In this document: positions 10,840 to 20,007 of the stretch, piece after piece
Layout: each line of letters opens with the position of its first letter
Numbering within the stretch: the first letter of the stretch is position 1
Assembly (NCBI RefSeq): GCF_000003605.2
Contig: NW_003140815.1
Coordinates: 781,293-804,400 of the forward strand
Direction of reading: 5' to 3'
Source: Saccoglossus kowalevskii
Lineage: Eukaryota; Hemichordata; Enteropneusta; Harrimaniidae
Length of the DNA stretch: 23,108 nt
Translations under genes and position numbers: made by a program
The notes under the pieces: model-generated
Databases searched by the model: none
Told to the model about the DNA's origin: nothing
Seen by the model: only the letters and a program-made list of their open reading frames with translations

Positions 10840-12094
10840 TATGCATGCTGCAATGAAGTATGAGTGATTGCACCATAGACATACACAGTTTTTAGTTAAA
10901 TGGTAGCCATACATGTATATGAGAAAAATGTCTGACCATATGCAAATTGATATTTAGAATATTGCACAAGAGCTCGTCTTCAAAGATGCCAGATTAGAAA
11001 GTTTTCTATGGTAATATGACATCAGTATACAATTCAGGAACGGTAGCTGGACTACTTGACAGTTCCACATACATGTAGTAACAATTTTAAAATATAGCCA
11101 ATCACGATTTGTTTGGAACATATACAATATAAACAATACTTATTTTACATCTGTTGTTGTAAACTCATAAATTATAACTGTAATTTTGTTATCATGCACA
11201 GGGTATCTGCATCCTACAATATTAAGAATTGCAACATTCCAAATATGGAACAAGTATGCAGTATTCCTATACAGTATGTAAGATGGCGTACACTTTTAAG
11301 AACAAAGTTTATAGCAAAAAAAGATATTTTTAATCATTTTGATCAATTCTGGGCTTCCTGTACCAAGCGATTGTTTTGGTAAGATTTACAAATGTATGAT
11401 AAGGTTATTACGAGAATATCGGAAAGTATGCGATCAGACAGTACACAGTTGCACCGACCTCCTCCGGTATGCGCCTGTCGATACTTTTCCTGTCTTTATG
11501 CATATACCGGTAAACCTCATAATATACATTTGTATAAAAGGAACTGTTCAATTTCTATAAAATACTAGTACACCTGAATATCCAAATAAGAATACGATTA
11601 AGCAATAAACGATTATCATCATTATAATAAAACATTGGAATACTAAAATATTGTCTGACCTTAACTATCATAGCAGATAGAATATCACGGGTTCACAATA
11701 CATAGTATGCGGCAGGCAGTCGATCCGCCAGTATGTCGAAAATAACAATAAATACTGACTGTACTGTCTCATTCTTCCGAAGAGTTCAAATTTTAAATAA
11801 CTGAAGAACAATCTACGTTTGGGTCAATATGTTGTAACAATAACACTTCCGGTCAACGAAATTGTATAATCACGTAAACATTATACGAGACAGTATAATA
11901 TACTCATTTAAAAGCTAAAATTTCGAAAATCGATTCGAATACCCAGGAAGAAACATGCACGGGCTTGTCATTTTTGTCAACAAACCAAATTGGGGTTGGT
12001 CAACCTTACAAACACGCGTGGTTCTGCATGTTTTCTGACAATTTTAGCAATCTTTACACAGACAAATTCACTGTATAATACACATATTGCTTAC

Positions 12095-12190
12095 CTGACT
12101 GATCAGATCACGAAACAAGAAAGAAGAGCGGAGATCACGAAGAAAACGTAAGAAAACACAAATTACGACCTTTCAAACCGTCCGCCATGT
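12095..12190 (-). other. KIAA0753: Untranslated first exon of the MNR gene (5' limit approximate)
   Basis: The donor GTCAG|GTAAGC at 12095/12094 is the only good minus-strand donor in the promoter-like region and pairs with the acceptor at 10018. In the spliced frame of the main ORF there is an upstream TGA in this exon and no ATG, so translation starts in the next exon. The transcription start is placed only by analogy with YY1-type promoters, where ATGGCGG lies near the start site. The exon could begin further upstream. Confidence 0.55.
12135..12188 (-). CDS. Upstream ORF of 17 codons in the MNR leader
   Basis: ATGGCGGAC... encodes MADGLKGRNLCFLTFSS and stops at TGA, 55 nt before the main ATG after splicing. 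It is in a different frame from the main ORF. The ATG is part of the YY1-like ATGGCGG motif, so it is translated only if transcription starts upstream of it. It may lower translation of MNR (inference). Confidence 0.3.
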   Translation of the reverse strand: MADGLKGRNLCFLTFSS

Positions 12191-12226
12191 TGGATATTTG
12201 GTCACGTGGCCCAATTTATCGCGAGA
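12180..12226 (-). promoter_or_regulatory. Probable TATA-less promoter of the MNR gene
   Basis: Within about 45 bp there is a YY1-like ATGGCGG (12188-12182, minus strand), an E-box GTCACGTG (12201-12208), an adjacent CCAAT on the plus strand (12211-12215) and TCGCGAGA (12219-12226), a core of the TCTCGCGAGA element. Such sites cluster at housekeeping promoters of animals. No TATA box is visible. The GC content is locally higher than the flanks. Confidence 0.55.
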
Positions 12227-12229
12227 TGT

Positions 12230-13570
12230 TGCGAGAAATGCAGTTGCAGACGACGGACATTTGATATGCCACCTGCTGATTTGTCAAGTTGTTGGATGTT
12301 AATCCATCAGAAACAAAAGTTTGTAATCGACAGGGAATTAATAAAACTAACCTGGATGAACTGAAACTTATAATCGTTTGTTAGCGAAAGGTTCAAGAAC
12401 AAATAGAATTTAGAAAGAGCAGACTTGAAAATATTCTTGACAAAAACGAGTTTCCGTTTTTCCGTTTTCCATTTTGCGCTTGGTGCATGATTTATGTTAA
12501 TATAAATATGTTTTCCCCTTAGTGTATTACTCTCAGCGCAACAAAGGCGTTCCCTTCATCTTTACAGTTATAATCTGTACATAAGCTAATCAATCAACAA
12601 GCGCAATGCGCAACGACGTCATTTCAAAACGTTTCAATATTAATTGCGGTAGGTTTATTTTCACTGGCTTGAACTGTCTAATTTCAATCTGTTCTCGAGC
12701 AATAAAATAAGGGGGATGTACAGGGCCAGAAAAACATATTTTTTTATTTTCTGCTTTTCTAGCTCGTGACAATACACATATTAAGTGTTAAAGCTGTGGA
12801 GTAATACAATCTATTCACAGACGATTCTCACGTATCACAACAGTACCATTGCATCTTTTTGAGGCTTACAGCTCACTGGATCAAACTTGAATTTTCAAGG
12901 TATGTCCCAGGATACAAACTTGACATGGCTGTTTTCATAGTTTTCTAAGCCTCAGAATAATTATCAATTAATTAACTGCCAGTGATGCTACTATTGATAA
13001 CAATAGACAAGAAGTTTGGGACAAATGGCTGTTTTGTCTGTGTTTATTTTGAGCGAAAATACGGAAAAGATTTCGAGGAAAACAATAATATTCCGGACCC
13101 ATAGGATACTGAGAGACAACAAACATTTTCATAAAATTTGTAATTAGAACTAACCCAAAATATGTAACATTCATAAATTAAAATACTATCTTCACTGTGA
13201 AATATAAGTTTGAAAATAAGCCACCTCGAACCCGGGATCTAACTTCAAATATACGTGTTTTTTTTGTATAAATGCAGGTTTTCAAAATGACCAGACCTTG
13301 CACGGATACATAATTTTTTACTATATCCAGTTGGTATTACTTTTATTATTAAAAAGTTGAGTTTTAAAAACCAACAAAATGTTTTTCTCGCAAAGGTGAG
13401 GGGATAATTTTAAATTATAAATCAGTGGGAATGGGTCATTTTTTATTTTACAGATCACAGAACAACAACTCAAAACTTCGCCCAAATTATGACGAGAAAC
13501 AACATTGTGATAAATTTGTGACGTCCTGTTTGACGGGTCGAAAGCCGATAAACCACCCAAAGGCCAATCT
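12230..13570. other. Intergenic sequence, left part
   Basis: No exon with supporting splice signals or family motifs was found on either strand. Open frames here (for example 12590-12772 minus, 13321-13560 minus) are short, overlap each other antisense and show no conserved block. Confidence 0.5.
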
Positions 13571-13579
13571 GATTAAACA

Positions 13580-13740
13580 ATTGTTTTTAATTTGTATATT
13601 TCTTATTTTTGTTTACTTATAAATATTTTACGTGCCGTATCTCGATCGCCTTGACTACCGATATATTAAAAAATTTAATAACGCAAGTAAAACAAAAAAA
13701 TATTTATAAATGAACAAAAATAAAAAAATATAAAAACAAT
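13580..13740. repeat. Long imperfect inverted repeat, MITE-like
   Basis: The left arm (about 13580-13630) begins ATTGTTTTTA and contains TTTTTGTTTACTTATAAATA. The right arm (about 13694-13740) read on the minus strand begins ATTGTTTTTA and contains TTTTTGTTCATTTATAAATA. The arms of about 47-50 bp enclose about 63 bp. Both arms are AT-rich, but the shared order of words is too long for chance. Probably a foldback or MITE remnant. Confidence 0.6.
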
Positions 13741-14182
13741 GTCGAGATATGGAAAGTTATCGTCACCATGGGAATCATTAAAGGGTGGTGGTTGTCGCAC
13801 TGCGCATGTGTGCCATTTGTGTTGATAAACATTGATTTTCTCACTATCCGATTCGCTCTGGAAATCACAAGTATTAGTTTTGACCTGTGCGCGGCTTGCA
13901 CCAATTACCGCCGGTGACTCCTTCGATACCTTCCAACCACTTAAAAATACCTGATTAATATGTCTATAAAGCTTGGTAACATCTCACTTGTTGATCTATG
14001 CAGTCCCTCTATCACGACTCTATATTGTCACGTGACTGTGCGACGCCAACAACCGCTATACACACATTCACTGGATGTTTATTGCTAATCCCCCCTAAGA
14101 CAATGGGCGTTTCGAGACCGGTGATCAAGGGACTGTGATCTGCGCAACCTCAAAGTCGTCACTTTGTTTATATGAGACCCCA

Positions 14183-14200
14183 ATCTGATTCAAATCAGAT
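14183..14200. repeat. Palindrome ATCTGATT-CA-AATCAGAT
   Basis: Perfect 8-bp arms around a CA centre. Related AATCAGATTG words recur at about 14436-14446 next to a second copy of ATGAGACCC, suggesting both belong to the same mobile sequence. Confidence 0.7.
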
Positions 14201-14556
14201 ACTAGTTTTGGCTTTTTTTTTGGTATATTTATTTTATTTTGATCTAGTATTTATTTTTTGAAGTTTTGGTAATTGCGAAAGCCAACAAGGGCAGAATTGA
14301 AAAACAAAAAAACAAAATCGAAATCAAAATAAAATAATAAAATAAAAAGGCATTAATAACAAAAGTAATAAAAAATAAAATAACAATAAGTTTATAGCCA
14401 AAATAATTAAAGCCCATACACTACATCAGATTTAATCAGATTGATGAGACCCATATCCCGGGCATGCGTGGCGCGACGACCCACGCCTTTAAGTATACAA
14501 GTTGCATAACTTACACAATGGCAACAATGGACTTTTTTTGAAGTTCTGAAACCAAC

Positions 14557-14578
14557 CATGGAGGTTTCTACCTCCATG
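14557..14578. repeat. Hairpin CATGGAGGT-TTCT-ACCTCCATG
   Basis: Perfect 9-bp arms with a 4-nt loop. It lies inside the candidate hAT-like element; no transcript context is visible. Confidence 0.75.
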
Positions 14579-14734
14579 AACCAACCAACAAAGTAAAGTT
14601 CGGTGACCCCTATGTCACCACACAAAACATAGGCAATCAAGAACAAGTTGTGTATCTAACCACAGTAGAGGGACTGTGATCTAACAAAATGGCATTGAGG
14701 CATGTATTTATAGGTGACATTTTCTTGACAAATC

Positions 14735-14769
14735 GCTTATATTACGGTTACTAGTAACCGTGCTTATAT
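14735..14769. repeat. 18-bp perfect palindrome between 8-bp direct repeats
   Basis: ACGGTTACTAGTAACCGT (14744-14761) is self-complementary. GCTTATAT stands on both sides (14735-14742 and 14762-14769), one base away on the left and directly abutting on the right. The arrangement resembles a target-site duplication around a minimal inverted-repeat remnant. Confidence 0.65.
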
Positions 14770-15166
14770 GACGCCAAAAAAAAGCAATATCGCTCAAAGG
14801 GAAACCCTTTGGTTGTTCGATATTTAGAATGTAGTATATCTTCTCAAAAACATTGTTTTTATTGAACAAAGACCACAAACTAACCCAATATTTGCGAACA
14901 ACCTTCGTGTCAGCTGTTGTCACTCAAGCGCTTCCGCCATTATAAACTATGATCTGGCGGGGCTATTTGGTAAATTATTGCTTTTCTTCACTTTGATTTA
15001 TAGTTAGGTTTGACGTTGCTGCTGGAACATTTTTTGGTTTTGAATTTTTTCTGGGAATTTACTTATTTTTTTCAAAATGTACGAGAGCTTCTAATGGTCA
15101 ACTCTGTATTTAAAACGTAAATGCCGGCGAACGATCTTAATTCGTCGAACGAATACGTCTACGTCT

Positions 15167-15180
15167 GTTGCCATAACAAC
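15167..15180. promoter_or_regulatory. X-box-like RFX site GTTGCCATAACAAC
   Basis: It matches the RFX consensus GTNRCC-N(0-3)-RGYAAC with one mismatch (A for G in the second half-site). RFX factors control many ciliary genes in animals. It is between two genes for centrosomal proteins but far (about 2-3 kb) from both, so the function is uncertain. Confidence 0.3.
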
Positions 15181-15648
15181 GTTTTCTTTGTTATTTCACG
15201 ATAACCCGTAGCCTAGTGTTTAAACATGCTCAAAACTAGTTATCCACATCGCATATATTCATATGTACTTGAAAAATTCAACAAATTATATTTCCCATGA
15301 CTTATATTGGCAGTGTTGACCTTCCGCTCTCTCGATTATATTCGTATTATTTGTACGTATAATCCGGACCCATCCGTAATGTTGTATATTACATGTATGT
15401 CCAAGCCAATAAAATGAACTTTCGTGAACTTTCACACAATAGACTTGTCTTACGAATCGCGCCCTCTAGTGACAAACCCTAAGGGGGAAAATGCATTTGT
15501 TACAAGATTTATTTGGCCAAGATAGGCGAGATATTTGTTGGAAAGGGGGAATCCCCAAAACAATGTAAAACTGTGCCTTTTGAAATTATTTCCGCGTCAT
15601 AAAAAATAAATAGTAGCCGTCGGGATTTCCTTATAAAGTGAAAATAAC

Positions 15649-15757
15649 CAGTGGCGGAATTTGTTTTTGTATATTATAAAAAAATCATGATCATTAACTT
15701 AGTCTGGCGATTTTAAAGTTTGGACCCCCCATAAAAAAAATCCTGTGTCCGCCCCTG
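15649..15757. mobile_element. Short hAT-type MITE remnant
   Basis: 109 bp. The left end CAGTGGCGGAATTTGTTTTT and the right end, read on the minus strand as CAGGGGCGGACACAGGATTT, share the CAGNGGCGGA terminus that I know from hAT elements of many invertebrates. No clean 8-bp target duplication is visible (flanks AAAATAAC and ATAACGAA share only ATAAC). It is non-coding. Confidence 0.6.
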
Positions 15758-16244
15758 ATAACGAACCCAACCCTAGATGTTAGAACAAAACTCACATAAG
15801 AAAATTGCAAGTCAAAGAACATAAAACAAACGACTGACAACAATTGAAAAAAACAATCAACAAAAGTTGACCCCTGTATCATGATCCTATCATGTTGGTG
15901 GGAAAAATTATATAAATCAATTTGAAAGTTGAGGTATTATATAAACTATTAGTAATATTATTACATATATATATATTAAAAATCAACAATGTATGGAAAA
16001 GGGGCGACATTTTTTTTCGAGAATAATAGGTCCGGGGAATACATCACAGATTTACATTTATTTACATTATATTACAATTATTCATTTATCTCTTATTGTG
16101 AGATATGTATTTATTTCATTCATTTACAGTATTTTTAGTATTTCCTGTTTTTTTAGTATTTTCATTTTTTTATTATTATTACATGTATTTGACTTTATTG
16201 TATTTTATGTCAAGATCTCAAATGGGATACGATAGCAATAAAGA

Positions 16245-16245
<1 letters not shown>

Positions 16246-16293
<48 letters not shown>
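16246..16293. repeat. (TTAC)12 microsatellite
   Basis: Twelve uninterrupted TTAC units, directly preceded by GCAATAAAGAT. An AATAAA-like word followed by a simple tetranucleotide run resembles the 3' end of some retroposons (SINE or LINE), so the unit may mark a retroposon tail. No RNA polymerase III promoter or reverse transcriptase was found upstream. Confidence 0.85.
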
Positions 16294-16294
<1 letters not shown>

Positions 16295-16734
16295 TGTAAT
16301 ATCTGCACTGAGCATTGGAAACCCGGTGAACAGATCAGGCGGACAATAAAACTAGAGTGAGTTAATGAAATTTACGAGGTAAGCTCTTACACATAAAAGT
16401 GATCATTTCTTTTGTCTTTTATCAAGGACACAGTAATGTTATAATTGATCTCGGAATCGACCTCTTTTAAATTTTACATCGATTCTGAGTTTGGACTGCC
16501 TTGGGGACTTGGGGTTGCTGACCTCCCAGGCTGACCGGGTGTTCGATTTCATTCGAAAAACATTGCAGTTTTGTTAAATCGGTTATACACATTTTTTAGA
16601 ATTTTTTTTTCTTTTCTAAAGATGTGTAATGGGAAAAAACTGCTTCCCCAGGTGTGATTTCTCAATGCCAACATAGTGCAGCACTTTCCCAAGTTTATTG
16701 ACGCCCTCATCGAGAGCGCGTTTGTGCTGGCGAT

Positions 16735-16771
16735 ATGCAAATCGCGTCACATGGCAACACCTTATTTGCAT
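16735..16771. promoter_or_regulatory. Inverted octamer pair flanking an X-box-like site
   Basis: ATGCAAAT (16735-16742) and its reverse complement ATTTGCAT (16764-16771) flank GTCACATGGCAAC (16746-16758). The octamers are perfect POU-factor motifs. The centre matches the RFX X-box with one mismatch and has a perfect GGCAAC half-site. It lies about 650 bp upstream of the CCDC74 start codon in sequence richer in CpG than its surroundings. Confidence 0.4.
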
Positions 16772-16996
16772 ACACATACCATGTTAGCGGCATCATTGAC
16801 AATACTGAGTTGACCCGAACTGATGGATTCACTGTGAAATACTCGCGAATATACGGGAGTGAAAAACAGTAGCAGTGGAAGGAATACATTTTAGCTATTA
16901 TTAACCGGAGTGTGAACACCAAATATATGCGATTCAGCCGTATTTTTGACGTCTGTCTGCGATATTGAGTTTTTGTTGTGGATACACGAAATGAAG

Positions 16997-17007
16997 GCAG
17001 CCATCTT
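16997..17007 (-). promoter_or_regulatory. YY1-like motif AAGATGGCTGC
   Basis: On the minus strand the sequence reads AAGATGGCTGC, the classical YY1 core promoter motif, about 390 bp upstream of the CCDC74 ATG. It may mark the core promoter of CCDC74 or a divergent transcript. An acceptor-like TTTGTTTCGCAG at 17274-17285 would allow a spliced 5' UTR (inference). Confidence 0.4.
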
Positions 17008-17340
17008 GAAGCTCGGTGAACAATCGGGGACGCTACATGGGAAGTATTGAAATTCAGTATAAAATCCCAATAGCCGCTCATTTTTTTAACACGAATCCCC
17101 AAGATTGCAAGAGTTTTGTAACTTCCCAATTGCGAGGCTCTACAAATCCAGTCGACGTGAAGTCATCTCGCGTGCGACGCATTGTTATGAATTGCTTATC
17201 TCATTATTAACATTAGTGAATTATTAGTTGCTATAAAAAAAACGCAATTTTGTTCTGAATTTTAAAGTTTTCATTTGTTTCGCAGGCGAAACATTTTTTT
17301 TCGGTGTCGATATCAAATGACGTATATAGCGTGGGAGTGA

Positions 17341-17345
17341 CCAAT
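17341..17345 (+). promoter_or_regulatory. CCAAT box near the CCDC74 start codon
   Basis: CCAAT 53 bp before the ATG, preceded by TGACGTATATA (CRE-like and TATA-like) at about 17319-17329. If these are used, transcription would start almost at the ATG, so they compete with the promoter inferred further upstream. Confidence 0.25.
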
Positions 17346-17397
17346 AACACTCGCAGTTAGTATTTTATATTTATCAAGACATTGCTCTGAAACACAA

Positions 17398-17707
17398 ATG
17401 TCATCGGCATCGGGATATTCGTTGCCACCGCTACATAACCTTCCGCACTGGTCGCGGATCACGACGTTGGACAAGGCGAGATATCCAAAACCTTTTATGA
17501 AAGATCGTCTACAAGTACTACCACACCCACAGAGTAGACGAGAGATGTCGTTAGAGGACGGTTTTGATATAGCAGACCTTGCAGACATGGACCCTGTGCA
17601 GAGAATACAGTACCTGGAAAAAAGCCTGGAATTTCTCAAACAGCAACACCAAGACGTTCTTAAAAGTCTTCATGAAGAAATTGATGGTCTTAAACGAGAT
17701 AATAAAG
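17398..17707 (+). CDS. CCDC74: CCDC74-type coiled-coil protein, exon 1 (residues 1-103)
   Basis: The ATG at 17398 is the first in its frame after an in-frame TGA (17338-17340), with no other ATG between; its context is weak (C at -3). The product starts with a proline/basic N-terminus (SLPPLHNLPHWSRIT) and reaches QYLEKSLEFLKQQHQDVLKS then LHEEIDGLKRDNK at residues about 73-103. This matches human CCDC74A/B LEKSLQFLQQQHSEML and LHEEIEHLKRENK. The donor is AATAAAG|GTATAA; reading through gives a stop after three codons. Known: CCDC74A/B are reported as spindle K-fibre crosslinking proteins, and the related CCDC92 is centrosomal. The human gene pair is a recent duplicate, so a single CCDC74 is the sensible name here. 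Confidence 0.88.
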
Positions 17708-17930
17708 GTATAATTTAATGTGGGTGGTTTTGGTGAGGGGTTATATGAGAACAAGATGATTTCCCTGCTTCAGACTTGATTATTTGCTTCCACAATCAGC
17801 TTCAGTATGGACTAACATCATTGAAAGAAAAAACAAGGTTATGAGTTGGGTAGATTGGATTAAATCTGTGTGTGTGAGGTTAGGGGTGAAAATGCTTGTT
17901 AAGATTGCTAAACATTGTAAGAATGAGAAA

Positions 17931-18101
17931 TACCGTAAATCATTTTATTTTCACTGCTAGAAATGTTTACATTCAGAATTGTATGACATTCATTAGACAA
18001 TATTTTGTGAAAGTCTCTGACACTCCATGTTAGCTTTCAGAGAGATTTTCACGACTATAAAATTGCTTGATTTTTACTAACGCACAAAATAATATACAGT
18101 A
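17931..18101. mobile_element. MITE-like element with TACCGTAAAT/TACTGTATAT ends (copy C)
   Basis: The left end TACCGTAAATCATTTTATTT and the right end read on the minus strand, TACTGTATATTATTTTGTGC, are imperfect inverted repeats. It shares CATTTT...CACTGCTA with the element at 10264. 171 bp, non-coding, inside CCDC74 intron 1. Confidence 0.5.
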
Positions 18102-18271
18102 CCGATACTTACATTAGGTATTAAATATACACATTTGTAATAATCAACATTTCCCATAATGAAAGTTTGACTAAAATTCATAAAATTTAAGTTTATTCAG
18201 ATTTTGATTCGACTGGTTTAAAGCAGTACACATCAATTTGCTGTGCATTCTCTCATTTTTTTTTTACACAG

Positions 18272-18522
18272 GATTCAAATGTAACTATCATGTAATACTA
18301 GTTTCCGTGGCTACAGTAAAATCTTTATTAGAAGCCTCGATTGCTATTAAAATGGTAAATGTACAATGCAACAGAGATGATGTGGCTTTTATTGGTGCAT
18401 CTATACATTTGGAACTTTTGGTTCTCAATTGTTTAAAAAGAATGGTTGTAGCCTATATTGGGGATGCAGCTGCTAATACAGATTCTGAAATAATAGAGAT
18501 CCACTTAGTGAATTTTAAATAA
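18272..18522 (+). other. Candidate alternative terminal exon of the CCDC74 gene
   Basis: A strong acceptor (poly-T then ACACAG, ending 18271) opens a frame that joins exon 1 in phase and stays open for 82 codons in an AT-rich intron. It begins GFKCNYHVILVSVATVKSLL and ends SEIIEIHLVNFK. AATAAA (18518-18523) overlaps the TAA stop, with T/GT-rich sequence downstream, as a terminal exon needs. The product matches no family that I know. It could be a chance frame or transposon debris. Confidence 0.3.
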
Positions 18523-20007
18523 ACCAAGACCGTATTTTGCACTGATTTTATTTCCCTACTGTGTCCTCTAATTTGTTATACCGATGAAATTTCATTTGAG
18601 GAATCCATAGATCAAACACTGAAACTAAAATTATAATAAGGCCACATCTCCCTAAAAAATTACACAGAAGATTCAATAACTTTAGGTCTGTTTGTAGTTG
18701 TTGACAGTTACATATAAATGAGTACAATTTGTTGTCAAGTTAGACAGGCGTCAAAATGGTTCCACTACTAGCATTTTACTACTTTACTTTGAACAAAGGC
18801 CACTTTGTGTATAACCAGTCTCAGGTATCAGATGACTATTGAATATTGGTGGAGAGCAAATAAATATTAAATTAAATCTAACCACTTAACACATTTAATT
18901 CAAATATTTCTAGAACAAATGCCAGTACATTACGTGTACCGATAGTTTCTGCATGCCAAAATATGTAACAAAGTCATATATAATATATTAATCTTAAATT
19001 AATGAGTCAATTTATTTGTAATTATTCTTCATGAACGTTCTTCAATCTTTAAATTATTAATAATAATTGTCTCTAATTGTCACAATTTGTGATATCTTAA
19101 AATTCTTTACGCCAAACATGTTTAGTGTTAAAAGGTAGTTTTCTTTGTTGTGACCAGTTGCCACTTTGATATTAAAAGCAGTAATACTTGAATTCTTCCG
19201 GACTTCATATTTAATTTGTAAATGGTACCTTTCAGCTTCAAAGTTTCCAGTCAAGCATTAATGCTAAATTATATCTACTGATATTTAAAATTTTTACTCC
19301 ATGTATTTCAGAAAAAAACCCTGACATTAAATCAAACAATAGCATCTCTCCAGTCTGAACATTTCATTAAAATATTGAAATTAATTAATTAACCGTAGAC
19401 ATTGCAAACAATATGACATTTTATTGAAAATACAAAAAAATGTAGTACTTCAACAAAATACATCTGACAGAAGTCCTAGAATATAGTCGATCACAATTCA
19501 GGACCATTTTCTTTGGCAGCTTCAGCTATTGATGCATTATAAATGTGAATTAAAGACGTGAAATTTGTATTCTGTATGCATGTATTGATTGATTCACTGC
19601 TGTTGGTAATGAGCTGAATTGAGCACATTAACGTTATGTGTAAAACGTTAAATTTGTTCATATACTCAATTCAAATATGTCTAGAACAAATAATTAATTG
19701 CTGGCAAATAAAATTAAAAAGTCTGTTCTCATTGAATTTTTTTTTAGGCGTAATAGTCCTGGCCGAAACATTAAATCTAAACAGTTCAGTTGCTAAGAAT
19801 GTTTCGCTGTCAGTTGATTTAATTTAGGAGAAAACAACATGTGATAAATATTAGCATTGTTTAGATCACCATCAAATATGTACTCTACATATCCTGAATG
19901 CTTACAAGACTCTCACATTTTCATTTACGAGGATACATCCTTCCATTTATGAGAATTTGTTTACAGGTGTCTTTGACTGAAAAATAATGTTTAAAAAAAA
20001 ATTTCTA

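Larger units (their letters stand above)
10019..12094 (-). other. MNR intron in the 5' UTR
   Basis: About 2.1 kb between the acceptor of coding exon 1 and the donor of the first exon. Apart from the two MITE-like elements listed separately I see only AT-rich sequence and short chance open frames (for example 11113-11382 plus). Confidence 0.6.
14001..14676. mobile_element. Candidate hAT-like non-autonomous transposon
   Basis: The left end CAGTCCCTCTA (14001-14011) is the exact reverse complement of the right end TAGAGGGACTG (14666-14676). TGATCTA occurs just outside both ends (13992-13998 and 14677-14683), off by two bases on the left, like an aged 7-8 bp target duplication. A copy of the right end plus flank, GGGACTGTGATCT, also lies inside at 14129-14141, so the element may be nested or rearranged. 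It holds palindromes at 14183-14200 and 14557-14578 but no transposase. Confidence 0.5.

Noticed and set aside
13230..13250. Minus-strand GATCCCGGGTTCGAGG resembling a tRNA B box or SINE
   Set aside because: No A box, no tRNA fold (the would-be T stem does not pair) and no poly(A) tail; at most a degraded fragment.
14708..14923. 71-codon minus-strand open frame (NNVFEKIYYILNIEQPKGF)
   Set aside because: It crosses the palindrome and repeat remnants, has no splice or promoter context and no recognised domain.
16535..16555. GTGTTCGATTTC resembling a B box
   Set aside because: Imperfect match and no partner A box at the expected spacing.
16707..17129. 140-codon minus-strand open frame
   Set aside because: It overlaps the CCDC74 promoter region, shows no conserved motif and has a composition unlike the real exons nearby.
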